From: Puccinellia tenuiflora
Taxonomy: Eukaryota; Streptophyta; Magnoliopsida; Poales; Poaceae
DNA: 64,000 nt
Direction: 5' to 3'
NCBI GenBank assembly: GCA_012064385.1
Contig: QRDG01000960.1
Location: forward strand, 111,206 to 175,205
Position 1 is the stretch's first letter. Each line of letters starts with the position of its first letter. Made by a program: the position numbers and the translations under genes. The notes under the pieces are model-generated. The model was given only the letters and a program-made list of their open reading frames with translations. It was not told the origin of the DNA and did not search any database. Shown here piece after piece: positions 45,490-57,749 of the stretch.

Positions 45490-45817
45490 AAGGTAACTTT
45501 TGTATTGGAAAGTTTCTCGGAATTACGTGAAATTTTATGGAAGTCATTTTTTATGGAAATTAACGTGTGGGGGAAGAAAACTTGACGAAACGGAGTCTCG
45601 AGGAGGGAAAGAGGTGGCCCCACGCGGCCAAGTACAGGGGCCGCGTGGGCCCACTCCTTTTCCACCTCGGAGACCTTTTTCGCCCTGTTTTCGATCCCGA
45701 CGCTTCGTTTCGACCTAAAAACCCTCAATATATACCCCTCTCCGACGATCTAATCTCGCACCGAGCGTTCTCGAGCGATCTTTGTTTCTTGCTGTTTCTG
45801 TCTGCCAGGTTTTAGCC
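45490..45817 (+). mobile_element. Spacer between pol and the extra ORF of E4
   Basis: Non-coding leader-like sequence with TATATACCCC at about 45729 and a short GC-rich part. It contains an ACGCGGCC(A/C)AGTACAGGGGCCGCGTGGG block that also occurs in the LTR near 39471-39499, so part of the LTR was copied here, or the reverse. Confidence 0.6.
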
Positions 45818-46399
45818 ATGTCTTCGGGGAACTCCTACCAATGTTCCTCCATGGATGACGATGATGATGAGCTTGAGGGGCTCAGCCCCACGTCCCCATG
45901 GAAGAGGAACAGGAAGAGGAAGGACTACTCCGACGATGACGACGACACAGAGGAAGAGGATGATGAAGAAGAATACAAGGCAATCATCGACTTCACGCCC
46001 CTGGCAACAGCACCTCCATCGCCTATTGTTGTAGCCAATGTGTGGGTGAACTGATCTCTTGGCAACAAGAGGAAGACGGCGCGCATCCAAACTGGAGGGA
46101 AGGTTCCTAGGCTCTCGCTTGCAAGCAAAAACGTGGCTTCTACTCTTATTGACAGGGAATCCCAGCGCACCACTCAAAGGAATTATCCTGGTGAGTGGGA
46201 TCGCAAGATCCCCAACAAGAAGGTATCAATCCCCGAGTGGAGGCCTAGCAAGGAGACGGTTGAGAAGAACCTTATGGAGAAACTGGGAGAAGCTGCAAAA
46301 GAATTTGAGAAAGCCTATAACCTCATGATGAAGATCGTTGGAGACCTTGAAGATCATTATTATGAAGGCAATAAGAAAGAAGAGAGGAAGTTCTTGTAA
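45818..46399 (+). pseudogene. Extra ORF downstream of pol in E4
   Basis: ATG at 45818 opens a frame interrupted by one TGA at 46052-46054 and otherwise open to the TAA at 46397-46399, 193 codons in all. The first part is acidic with a basic island (long Asp/Glu runs around KRNRKRKD). The second part is basic then alpha-helical (EKNLMEKLGEAAKEFEKAYNLMM). The position fits the env-like/third ORF region of Athila-lineage elements, but there is no signal peptide or membrane segment, so it is not an envelope protein by sequence. Role unknown; nucleic-acid or chromatin binding would be a guess. Confidence 0.7.
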
Positions 46400-47598
46400 G
46401 ACGTCAAGCTTGGGGGAGTTTCACCTAGTCTCTCTTTATTAGTCTCTTTTATCTATCTAGTCAAGGTGTGTTTTGCTTTTATCGTTTAGTTATCAATTTC
46501 GTTTAGGCTTGTGTGAGCTCATAGAGCATTATCATGTATCCCTATCTTGTGGTTTATCAATGAATATTAAAGTATGGTGTCATCCATGGGTCTCTTGTTT
46601 TGGAGATTTATGGGTAACACTCATGCAAATGAGCGTGACATATTTAGAGGTTTCAGTCACATCTTGCCTTGGACTTAATTAACTTGAGTATGTTGGACAA
46701 CTGTAGAATTATATCATCAAAATATCAAATAATAAACATGAACCATTGTGATTAATATTATGATGATAGTGGCTTGATAAATGTTTAAGGTTGGGAGTTA
46801 GCCCATATGTGCTGTCACATGCAAAGCTTTCAACATGTTCCATCATTTATTCAGTTGATATCATGTACTTTTGTTTATGGATGCCTATCATGGTGAAATA
46901 ATGTGGAAATAGAGTAAGTTTAAATGAGTTTGTATAAATGGTTAGAGAGAAACCTGGGCCGCTAATCTAAGCCATGCATCATTCGTGGTGGAAATTTACT
47001 TACATGCTATTTTGAACTTTCTGTGATACACCCTACAATAAAAAGCTATATCAAGTGGTAAATAAAAAGGGTGTTGAGGTTGTTCATTATGTTTGTTTGT
47101 CTTGTTGTTTTGATGTGGGCTTGATCCATATCATGGGACAAGAGGTACCCCAGTTGAGGCTCTTGATAATACCATTATTACTTACAATGATAGATAACTT
47201 AAACTTGCTTTGTTTCCCAAGATGAGTAATCGTGGTGTAGGTACTTGTATTTAAGGGGCATGAGACATCTAACCTTTACTTTATCAAGACAACTACTCAT
47301 ATTTGCTTTCACATTTAACTCTAATCATTCAAATGCTTGCCATAAAGAGCAAAAGCATGGGAAAAGGAGTATGATTCAGTTGTCCAACATACAATAGTTA
47401 TTTGCTTTCAAAAGTAAGGGGTGATTGCTAGAGCTTCGACTTATGTTGCCCTCATGTGTATGAGTTTTAGCTCATTAATCTTACATTGCAATTGAATATG
47501 ATGATGATACAATGCCCGTATTTATTTATCAACCATAAGTCCATCGATGCATGTAATGATCTATGTCCTTATTTTCTCGAGGACGAGTAAAGGTTTAA
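46400..47598 (+). mobile_element. Long 3' non-coding region of E4
   Basis: About 1.2 kb without coding potential. AAGCTTGGGGGAGT at 46406-46419 is a polypurine tract-like copy of the LTR-adjacent PPT, standing right after the extra ORF. The rest is AT-rich. Confidence 0.7.
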
Positions 47599-47610
47599 GC
47601 TTGGGGGATT
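47598..47610 (+). other. Polypurine tract of E4
   Basis: AGCTTGGGGGATT directly precedes the TGATACG start of the 3' LTR. Confidence 0.9.
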
Positions 47611-49108
47611 TGATACGTGCATTTTATATCATCATTTTTATACCTTATATTATCATATGGGAATGTTATATGCACTGTTATATCAATGTTTTGCATGTTT
47701 TAGATGATTTATGGGACTTTCATACAAAGTCCCTATTTTTGGTATTTAATATCTGGGAGGCAGAATACCCCCCTTTTCTTGTCTTTATTGTTTCAGGAGT
47801 TTCGCGAACCCAAATAATTAAAGGAAAAATACCACGGCAGTTTTTCTTCAGAAGAAGGGCAATGGAAAGAAGACCGAAGAGAGGAAGGCCACGAGGCCCA
47901 AATGGGGTGGGCCCACGCGGCCAGGTACAGGGGCCACGTGGGACCCACCAAACAGGGCCTCGGGCACTTCCTCGCCTGTGGCTTTTTATGTACGCCTTCG
48001 TCTTCCCCGAAAAAGGATGCCCTAATTTTCCCCGAATTATCTGAGGCCGTGGCGGCGGCGAGCTCCTGATTCTCTCCGAAGGGAGTCAGATCCTGCTGCT
48101 CTGGAGCTCCGAAGAGGGGGAAATCATCGCCATCGTCATCACCTCTCCTCCTTGGCGTGGGAGGAGGCCTCTACATCAACACCATCACCAAGACCATCAC
48201 CATCTCCGTGATCCACTCCGTTCCCCTCATAGTTTGAGAGTTGCTATACCCTAGATCATTGTCTTGTGCTCCTATTCATGTTTGTGATTGGCTACTTGTC
48301 ATTATTTGGTGGTGAAGTATTTATTTCAGATTGTGTTGTACCCTTTATGCCACTGATTATGATCATGTTTGCACGTTGTGAGTAGTTCCCATATGTTCCT
48401 GAGGGCATAGGATGAATTGGCAATGATTTATATATAACATGTGTTGGTATTTTGTCAAGAGTTTATCTTCTATGTGATTCTATGATGGTGTTGTGCGAAC
48501 GTCGACTGCACAACACTTCACCTATAAGGGCTCATAGGAGAACAACATAGTGTAATGAATTGAGGAAGACTTGGGAGGACAAGTAAGCCTAAGACGGAGT
48601 CATGCAGTTATATTATGTGGGTAGTAGTGTCGGGGACCTTAGAGTGTAATGCTATGGTGGGACTTTATGTCTTAATAATTCTTGTGCAGTCATTTAATTG
48701 GCTACATGATCAATCATAAGGGGTTGTAGATTATTTATTTAGCTATGCCTAGTTATGGCTCCGCCCCAAGAAGATTAAAACTTGACAAGATATGCAACGT
48801 GTTGTTTAATAAATCTCTATGCCTAGTGATATCCATGCCGCCCTCGGTAACGCTTTCCACATATAAGTTACACACCATTTGAGCTTGTCCTCTTGCCACA
48901 TAGAGGATTGGGCTTTCAACTGTTACTATTTACTTTCGACATTTTTATTATCTTTGCAATCATACAACTGAAAATCCCAAAAACATTTGCATCTTTCATT
49001 GCTTTATTTATCATTCTTTCTAACCAATACCTTCAGCTCCTCGTGGGTTCGACAACCTTTTCTAATTGAAAGGTACTACAATTGATCTCCTGCACTTGGG
49101 AGTCATCA
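47611..49108 (+). mobile_element. 3' LTR of E4 (1498 bp)
   Basis: Opens TGATACGTGC and ends GAGTCATCA; followed by ACGAG (49109-49113), a perfect copy of the left target duplication. The small divergence from the 5' LTR suggests a fairly recent insertion. Confidence 0.95.
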
Positions 49109-49536
49109 ACGAGCAGCACCTCCGCGGTATCCACACATACAGCTTGATGAAGACTTCCTCTCCTTGATCCTGCAAGCGAGGAGGAAGTGGCTCGTGAGAT
49201 CCCAGCAGCACGACGGTGTGGTGGTGGAGATGGCGGAGGTCTTCCCGCGAGCAGGGCTTCACCAGCCACGCAAGAGGGGGAGAGAGGAGGAGCAAGGGGG
49301 TGGCGGCTAGGGTTTCATGGGGGGTCCACCCCAGCCCTCCCCTCCTCCTTATATAGGCGTGAGGGGGCTGGGGGAGCCCCAAACCCATCTAGAGCCGGCC
49401 AAGGGGGTAACTTGCCCCCCAAGGCGCCCTACTTAGGGTTAGGGCTGCCCACTTGCCTTGGCTGCATGGGCCTTGGGGACCAGGTGCGGCCAGCCCATGT
49501 GGGCTGCTGCACCTCCACTCGGTCCACGTTGGTCCT
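49109..49536 (-). mobile_element. Copia LTR E5 on the minus strand, right piece
   Basis: Continues the LTR interrupted at 39164. On the minus strand it carries the CCTATATAAGGAGG promoter segment (plus-strand TTATATAG near 49350) and the CCCTAACCCTAA stretch, as E1 does. It is cut off at 49536 by the LTR of E6, so the rest of E5 should lie right of the window. Confidence 0.87.
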
Positions 49537-50950
49537 TGATGACCCACAAGTATAGGGGATCTATCGTAGTCCTTTCGATAAGTAAGAGTGTCGAACCCAA
49601 CGAGGAGCAGAAGGTGTTGACAAGTGGTTTTCAGCAAGGTTTCACTGCAAGCACTAAAAGAGAAATGTTTTTATATTTTTTATTTAATGAACAAATACAT
49701 ACTTGTGATTAAACCCCTTGCAAGCATCCACAACTATAAGAAAGTAATTAAGATAAAAACCTAACCATAGCCTTAAACTCCGAGACCCTACACTCCCTAG
49801 CGCACTAGTTCACAAATTGGGGTTTAGGTTTCTGTCACTCCTGCAACCCTACCATAAGCAAACTAAATACACTATGCATTCCCCTAGGCTCTTTGAAAGG
49901 TGAAGTATCATGTAGTCGACGTTCACACATGACCACTAGAGGAATAACACCCCACAACATAAATCAAACCATTAATATTACTCCCTCCGTCCAAAACTAA
50001 GTGTCTCAATGTGCTCAAAAGTGGATGTATACTAGAATGTTTTATGTATAGATACATCCAGTTTTTGTCAAACTTGAGACACTTATTTTTGGACGGAGGG
50101 AGTACTCGACATTATGCAATTACTAGCAACTAGGCTTTCCCCATGTCCTCAAGAACCAAACGAACTACTCACAAGACATCATATAGATCATGATCAGAGG
50201 TGATATGAATAAGGGCAACAATCTGATTGTAATGATAATTCACCGATAAAACTCTCAAACATCAACTACAAGTGGTAATAAACGCCCGGGATACGATTCC
50301 GATGAACTAATAGCAACACAATGATAATTGTTACAGCGAGATGAGATGGGATGACGGTGGTGATGATGGTGCTGATGGTGGAGATGATGTTGATGATGAT
50401 CCCGATGATGCTTGGCGTGATGGCGATGACGATGGCGGCGATTTCCCCCTCCGGGAGGGAAATTCCCCGACAGATTTCTCCTTGCCGGAGCCCTTCTTCT
50501 CTCTATCTGGTTTCCGCCTCGTGGAGGCGGCGGAAAAATTCCTCGTCGATGCCTCCGATGTTTTTAGGTCAGGCATGAGTAATACGCCGAAGGGGAGCCG
50601 GAGGGGGGGCCACAGGGGCCAGGGGCGGGCCCCTGCTGTGGCCAAGGGTGGGCCCACGGGTGCAGGCCGCCCCTGCCCCTGGAGCTCCACTTCGTGCCCC
50701 CTTTCGGCTCCGTGACTTATTCTTCAAAATATTGACTTCATAATTTTTCTGGAATTTTCTGAGCTTCCTACGTCAGGTATCTTGACAGGTACTTTTTCAG
50801 CTGATTTCCGGCTCCGGCAGATCCATCCCCAATAATTGCCAAACATGCAAAATAAGACAAAATAACATAAGTATTGCATCATAATATGAAATATATCAAT
50901 GAATGAAGATAAATTATTATGTAAAATAGTGATGCAAAATGGACGTATCA
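49537..50950 (-). mobile_element. 3' LTR of minus-strand Athila-lineage element E6 (1414 bp)
   Basis: Read on the minus strand it opens TGATACGTCCATTTTGC and ends GTGGGTCATCA. The opening resembles Fatima-type LTRs of wheat as I recall them. A Stowaway MITE sits inside at 49981-50102. The Asp-rich ORF at 50341-50715 comes from a GATGGTGATGATG-like repeat and is not a gene. Confidence 0.88.
49981..50102. mobile_element. Stowaway MITE (122 bp) inside the E6 LTR
   Basis: CTCCCTCCGTCCAAAACTAAG at the left pairs with the inverted copy at the right (CTTATTTTTGGACGGAGGGAG); TA flanks at 49979-49980 and 50103-50104. Confidence 0.95.
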
Positions 50951-52744
50951 ACTCCCCCAAGCTTAGACTCCGCTTGTCCCCAAGCGAAAACTGAACTCGG
51001 TAAACATGACCACAGGTTTATAGAGTGAAGTGTCGATAAATAAAGAATACGAACATGAAGTATCAGTATTTACTCATCAAACACAAATATATCTTAAATA
51101 GCAACCTTTCTCTCATAAAGCTTCTCGAAGACAAGTAATGTAACTACAACATGTTAAGGTGAAAGAAGACAGAAACTTATTAAGCAAAGACAAAACGAGA
51201 CTCCGCTTAAGAAACAATTATACTTATCAGCCCATATTTCAAGAAAGATTCATTTAAATGCTTCAACCATCTGGTCATCTTCCCACGAGTTGCAAATCGT
51301 AAAAGCTATATCCTTATAACAAAAGAGTTAGAACTGACATAAGAAAAATGAATAACTATCACGAGACATAAAAGACATAATGTAGATATCATAATTGCTT
51401 AACATCAAAATTCAACACTATGAGTTTGCTTGTAGAATGTAGAGGAAGTAGGTGAACTGACTCAACAATAAGTAAAAGAGAGGCCCTTCGCAGAGGGAAG
51501 TAGGGATTAGTCATGTGCTAGAGCTTTTTCGTTTTTGAAACAGAAGTAAAATGATTTTGAGGTATGCATGCTTTCGTCAACGGCTTCACAACAGAGAAGC
51601 TATCTAGTCCCCCGTGACAAGCAAGGTTTTTAGACTTGTGAGAGCAGCTGGTTTTTAGAGGAGCGAGTACGCTCCTCTTTCTCCTTGGTTTCACCACTGT
51701 CCAATGTTTGAGCTGATTTCTCAGGTTTGCATTGCGCGGAGGAGAATGGTGAGTTATATTTATATTTTGCTTAAGCTGCTCTCGGGTTGATTCAAGTGAA
51801 GACGTAATCCATCGACACTGGGTGAAAGGGGGGAAATGAACTTGCTCGTCACAAGTTATATCTAGCTCTCCACTGCTCCCTCATGAGCTTAAAAACAGAG
51901 GCACAAAGAAGAAGTATTTTGAATTTTTTTTAAAGATAGCACATGACAAATTTACTTGGAATGGTAGGAAATACCATGCATAGGTAGATATGGTGGACTC
52001 AGCTGGCAAGAAAGTTTGGCTTTGGGAATTGGATGCACGAGTGAACCATACACTCAGTACAGGGCTTTAGGCTAGAGAGGCTTTAAAGCAAACAAACAGT
52101 GTTGAGAGATGTAAATCAACTATGCTATCAAAAACAATATGTCAAACATGCAACATAAAGCTTATCATCACTGTCAGAAATAAATCTAATAAAAAGGTGT
52201 ATGAGCTGGAAGGTTCACAAGCATGTAAGACATACAAGACAGTGTATTTGCAATTAAATTCTAATTCTCTACTCAAGCACCAAAGCAATTGTTGCAATTT
52301 AAACGAAGCCATGCTTATCAATACCGAATAAACTTCTACTCATGCACCCAATGTCAAATCATTACTTACCACAAGATCAGCAGATGAGAGCGATTGCCAT
52401 GATAAAATATAAAGTGCAGAAGAATAGAAGATACTTCTCATTTATATTCCATTATAGAAAACCACACACCAACGGATACAAAGGACTCACGAGGAGTGAC
52501 AAGACACAATGCAAAACCATACTACATAATAACTTCTCTACTCATGATACGACTCACAAGACTACGAAAAATAAAAGACATAAGATAAAGATACCGGGGC
52601 ACTCCCCCAAGCTTGGAATAAGCCAAGGGAGTGTCGTTACCCATAGTGCTCGAATTTATGAGAAGGACTTCCTTCTCCATCACTTGTCGCCAAACTTCCA
52701 CGGGAGGTGCTTCCCGTCAACGAAAGACGAACGAGTCTCTTCGG
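50951..52744 (-). mobile_element. 3' non-coding region of E6
   Basis: On the minus strand the PPT, AAGCTTGGGGGAGT-like (plus strand ACTCCCCCAAGCTTAG, 50951-50966), adjoins the LTR. A second copy, plus-strand ACTCCCCCAAGCTTGG, lies at about 52603-52618. No ORF above 143 codons; the plus-strand ORF at 52342-52773 is antisense to the element and unrecognised. AT-rich. Confidence 0.7.
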
Positions 52745-54947
52745 ACTCTGTGATTAATATCGTACTTGTCTAAAACCTTTCTAAAAGCTCCATGAATAAA
52801 ATGAGATCCTCCATCAGTCATAAGATATCTAGGCACACCAAACCTAGGAAAAATAACTTCTTTAAGCATTTTTAGGGAGGTCTTATGATCAGCACTTTTA
52901 GTTGGTATAGCTTCCACCCACTTAGTAACATAATCTATAGCAACAAGAATATGAGTATTACCATGAGAAGTGGGAAAAGGACCCATAAAGTCAAAACCCC
53001 AGCAATCAAAAGGTTCAATAACAAGAGAATAATTCATAGGTATTTCATTACAGTCTACTAATGTTACCGACCCTTTGACACTCATCACAAGATGAAACAA
53101 ACTTTTTAGCATCCTTAAATAAAGTAGGACAATAAAAACCTGATTGAAGAACCTTATGTGCAGTCCTTTCACCTGCGTGATGTCCTCCATAATCACTATT
53201 GTGACACTTCCTCAATACCTCCTCCTGTTCATGCTCAGGAATACATCTCCTCAAGATTCCATCAGCTCCCTCCTTGTATAAATGTGGGTCATCCCAAAAG
53301 TAATGCCTCAAGTCATAGAAGAATTTATTTTTCTGTTGATAAGTAAAACTTGGAGGCAAAAATTTCGAGACAATAAAATTAGCATAATCAGCATACCAAG
53401 GAGCATCATGAGAAGTTACCTTAACGACGGCAAGTTGTTCGTCAGGGAAACTATCATTTACAGGGATGGGATCATGAGGAATATTTTCCATTCTAGACAA
53501 ATTATCAGCTACAGGATTTTTTGCACCTTTTCTATCAACAATATGCAAATCAAACTCTTGCAGCAAAAGCACCCATCTAATAAGTCTAGGCTTAGCATCT
53601 TTCTTCTCCATAAGGTACTTAATTGCAGCATGGTCAGTATGAATAGTTACTTTAGAGTCCACAATATATTGTCTAAATTTATCACAAGCAAAAACGACCG
53701 CTAAAAATTCCTTTTCAGTGGTTGCATAATTTTTCTGTGCACTATCCAAAGTTTTACTAGCATAATGAATTACATTTAACTTCTTATCAATTCTTTGGCC
53801 AAGGACAGCCCCTATAGCATAATCACTAGCATCACACATAATTTCAAAGGGTAAATTCCAATTAGGCGGTTGAACTATAGAAGCGGTGATTAAAGCCCTT
53901 TTTAGTACCTCGAAGGCTTCCTTACAATCTTCATCAAAAACATATGGAACATCTTTTTGAAGAAGATTAGTGAGAGGCCGCGACGTCTTAGAAAAATCTT
54001 TAATAAACCTCCCTATAAAAACCAGCATGACCAAGGAAACTACGAATACCTTTGATGTCTCTTGGATAGGGCATTTTCTCAATTGCTTCAATTTTGGCTT
54101 TATCAACTTCAATCCCCCTTTCAGAAATTTTATGTCCAAGCACTATGCCTTCATTTACCATGAAATGACACTTCTCACAATTGAGAACAAGATTGGTCTC
54201 CTCACATCTCTGCAAAACTTTGTTAAGATTATAGAGGCAATTGTCGAAAGAAGTTCCATAGACGGAGAAATCGTCCATGAAGACTTCCACAATTTCCTCA
54301 CAAAAACCATGAAAAATAGCAGACATGCATCTTTGAAAAGTAGCAGGTGCATTACACAAACCAAAAGGCATACGTCTATAGGCATAAGTTCCATAAGGAC
54401 AAGTAAAAGTAGTTTTTTCTTGATCTTCAAATTTAACAGCAATTTGAGAGAAACCAGAATAACCATCAAGGAAACAAAAGTGGAAATTCTTAGACAGTCT
54501 TTCAAGCATTTGATCAATAAAAGGCAAAGGATAATGATCTTTTCGAGTAGCCTTATTAAGTTTCCTATAATCAATGCTCATTCTATACCCTACAACTGTT
54601 CTTTGAGGAATGAGTTCATTATTATCATTAGCAACAACAGTCATACCTCCTTTTTTTGGGAACACAATGAACAGGACTAACCCATCTACTATCGGCAATA
54701 GGATAGATTATACCTGCATCGAGAAGCTTGAGTATCTCATTCCTTATCACATCCTTCATCTTTGGATTCAATCTTCGTTGATGATCAACAACGGGCTTCG
54801 CATCAGGCTCAAGATTAATTGCATGTTGACAAATAGATGGAGAAATCCCCTGAAGATCATCCAGAGTATATCCCAATGTAGCTCAATGTTTCCTAAGGAC
54901 TTCCAATAATTGCTCCTCCTCTTTCACTGAAAGGTTAGAATTGATAA
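52745..54947 (-). pseudogene. Decayed pol of E6: RT, RNase H, truncated integrase
   Basis: Read leftward, RT motifs run from about 54850 (DYRKLNKATRKDHYPLPF, FMDDFSVYG), RNase H follows (CDASDYAIGAVL), then the integrase zinc region (HHAGERT...CDEC) and core start (GFDFMGPFP, MTDGGSHF). The sequence leaves the integrase at about 52745, before the catalytic Glu, so the C-terminal integrase is deleted. Frameshifts are visible at a T7 run (54651-54657), near 54010 and near 53060. The product is close to the E4 pol in sequence, which places it in the same lineage. Gag and protease would lie beyond the E7 insertion, outside the window. Confidence 0.93.
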
Positions 54948-55640
54948 TGATGGGGTCGCAGCATAGAAAACAAAAAAATTTCCTACGCAACAAGCGAAAT
55001 AAACCCCAAGGATCTAGATCTACTAGATGGAGGTAGCGAAGATGAGATCCAATCTCTTACCCTTGAAGATCAACAAATGCATTTTGTCGATGCAGGGGTT
55101 GGCTAGTCGATCCCCACAACTAGACTCATCTAGTCGCGAGGAGATGTATTATCCACGCGATCCAATCCGATGAAGTGCCACGACGGGCAGCACCTCTGCG
55201 GTATCCACATGTATGGCTCAATGTAGATCTCCGCCTTCTTGATCCCGTAAGCAAGGTGGAGATGGCTAGATGGATCTCGGCACCACGACGGTTGTGGTGG
55301 CGTTGATGGTGTAGTCTCCACGAGCAGGGCTTCGCCAAGCCAAGCAAGAGGAGAGGGAGAGATGGTGCAGCAGCCCTACGGCTAGGGGTGGTGCAGCAAG
55401 GGAGGAGGTGTAACTCGCAGCAACCCTCCGGGAGGGGTGGCGCAAGAGGAGGAGGTGGAGGAGCAAGAGGGGTGCGGCTAGGGTTTTCATTGGGGCAGCC
55501 CTAGGTGTGCCGCACCCCTCCTCCTTTTATAGGTGGAGGGGGCAAGGGGGCACGCCCCAAAACCCTCCTAGGGCCGGCGGCCAAGGGTGGATTAGCCCCC
55601 AAGCCAGGCCCCTAGGGTTAGGGTTGGCCGGCCCCCTTAT
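54948..55640 (-). mobile_element. Copia LTR E7 on the minus strand (3' part)
   Basis: On the plus strand it starts TGATGGGGTCGCAGC, the complement of the ...CCCCATCA LTR end of E1, and it follows E1's LTR across its last about 690 bases with substitutions. It interrupts E6 pol; GATAA (54943-54947) should be the target duplication. E8 cuts it at 55641. Confidence 0.88.
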
Positions 55641-56405
55641 TGTAGCGCCCCGACCCCGGAATTATACAGAGAGGCTATGTATTCGGCACAACCATCAAGG
55701 TATAAAACAAAGATCGAGACTTGTGGAACAAACCGGCACATTGCATGACTCTACGACACAAGATATAAAGCAACTCATATAATGAGAAGAATACAAATAT
55801 TACACAACAAAAGGATCACAGATCCAACAAGTCATCAAGCGGAAGCGGGTAGTGTTGTCTAACAACAAGAAGCAAATATATGGCCTAAGAGGCCTACAAT
55901 AAACATCATCCCAGCCAGCTTGTTCCACGGTCCCAAGCTGCCACCTGGGAACCCCAGACTAGTAGTCGACGTCAACGAAGAACCCACCTAGTTGCTCGGT
56001 GTCGTCCTCCTCTGAAAAACAAAATCATAGAGGCAGCAAAGAGAGACTGAGTACGACGTACTCGCAAGTTTAGTAGGGTGATATATGCCCAATGACTGAC
56101 GGAGGCTCTAAAGCTTTACTTGTATTTCTTTTGCATAAAGCTAAGTTTCATAAACAGAAATATAATTGACACATGGCATTCGTCTACTCAGAGTATTTTT
56201 ATAAAGGGGTAAGAGAGTATCATTATCACCTTTCAGTTCTCGGCGAACCTACTCACAACCATCACCACTCATCTCACACAAAGGCACTCCCTCGACTCAC
56301 CCTCGAGGAAATGAACCTTTATCACAAGTTTATTATGCAACCTCTAGCTGCCATATCAATTAGGTTAAAGTTATCTATGAGCTAATTCGCCTTTCCCAAG
56401 AGTTT

Positions 56406-56452
56406 GTCCATAACCGTGGACACGGCTTTTCGAAAAGATTATCCCTGCAGGG
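56406..56452 (-). repeat. Triple-palindrome module, copy in the E8 LTR
   Basis: In element order (minus strand): CCCTGCAGGG (56452-56443), CTTTTCGAAAAG (56437-56426) and the GTCC...GGAC stem (56421-56406). Gaps are 5 and 4 bases. Confidence 0.87.
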
Positions 56453-57749
56453 GTGTACTATTTTACCCATTGGTACCGTCCGGCTCACCTAGTTGGCCCT
56501 CTTCCGGGGAAGACCGGCGAGCGGGCGCGGTTAGACCTTTACAATGCATGAGGCTTACTCAAGGACCATCAGTGGCGGAAGGACAGGTTCAGCGCTCCCA
56601 GCGCCCTGCCCCACCGTCACGTCTTACACACCATCATCCTCGTTCCTTTTTCCACTCACACCACACACGCGCAAACGGAAATAGCAAACTAGATGACCCT
56701 TGACAAGCCCCTCACAAATTATTCGGTCAGCGAGGCGCCCATACACCCACCAATGGAAGCACGCTCGGTTCTTGGTTCTAGCTAAAAGCACTCTCAACCT
56801 AGGCGGCAAGAATGAGGCAAACCACCCTCCCCGAGGGCAACTCATCCAAGCCTTCTTCGCATTTTAATTAAGCACCCCACATATCCACCAAGTCCGCATC
56901 ATTCCATCTTCAACAACAATTATGGAAATAAACAACGGACATACCTAAAATATTTAACTAAGCCTGGCTAAGCATAGCTAAGCATATGAAAACATCAATT
57001 CTATCTTTATCTCGGGCCAACACTTCAACCCTAGGTTTCATAGGTAGGGATACATGTGATTGGCTCGGGGAAGAACATGCATTCATAGGATGTTCTAATA
57101 TTTACCAAAAAAAGGACATTTGAACCGCATGCAATATTATGGTGGATAAAATAATTTGATTAAAAACATAGGATGCTAAAATGCCAAGAAGGTTAGGTTA
57201 TCTCTTGCCTTGCTGCCCGGACGTGTAGTACGGCTCGTCGGGGTAAGTAGAGAGATCCTCGACTCCGGAATCTATCGATGCCCAAAAGAAAAATACAAAG
57301 CACATATAAATCACAAGAACACACGGTGCAATGCTCAATCACATGATGACATGTCAAATTGATGCCAGGAAATTATTATATAAAGTAAAGGCACGATTAA
57401 ATGGGGAGCCAAATAATTAAGGAAATTATTTGGAAAACACCTCATATTTAACTTAATGTCCAATTGTTCATAAAGGTCACATTATTTTAGAAATTGCTCA
57501 AATATGCATGAACATGACAAGAATGGATAGGGTTTGTCATTCCGATCATTTCGGTACTTTATTTGTAATTTTCGGAGCAACGATGAATAAGTAGCGAGTT
57601 AAATTATTTATTTGAATTCAACCCCTTTTATCAAGTTATGAAGAACATCAATTAATTACTTGCGATCATGAGGTGACATTAGCATAGTTGGATAGGCTTT
57701 GAAATGCTGATCAGATTGATATATCATTCCCAAGATTTGACTTATGCTG

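Noticed and set aside
45818..46399. Envelope gene in E4
   Set aside because: No signal peptide, membrane segment or cysteine pattern; described as an extra ORF only.
50341..50715. Asp-rich 124-codon ORF
   Set aside because: Product of GATGGTGATGATG repeats in the E6 LTR.
53970..54680. Plus-strand 236-codon ORF
   Set aside because: Mirror of the RT coding region of E6 on the minus strand.
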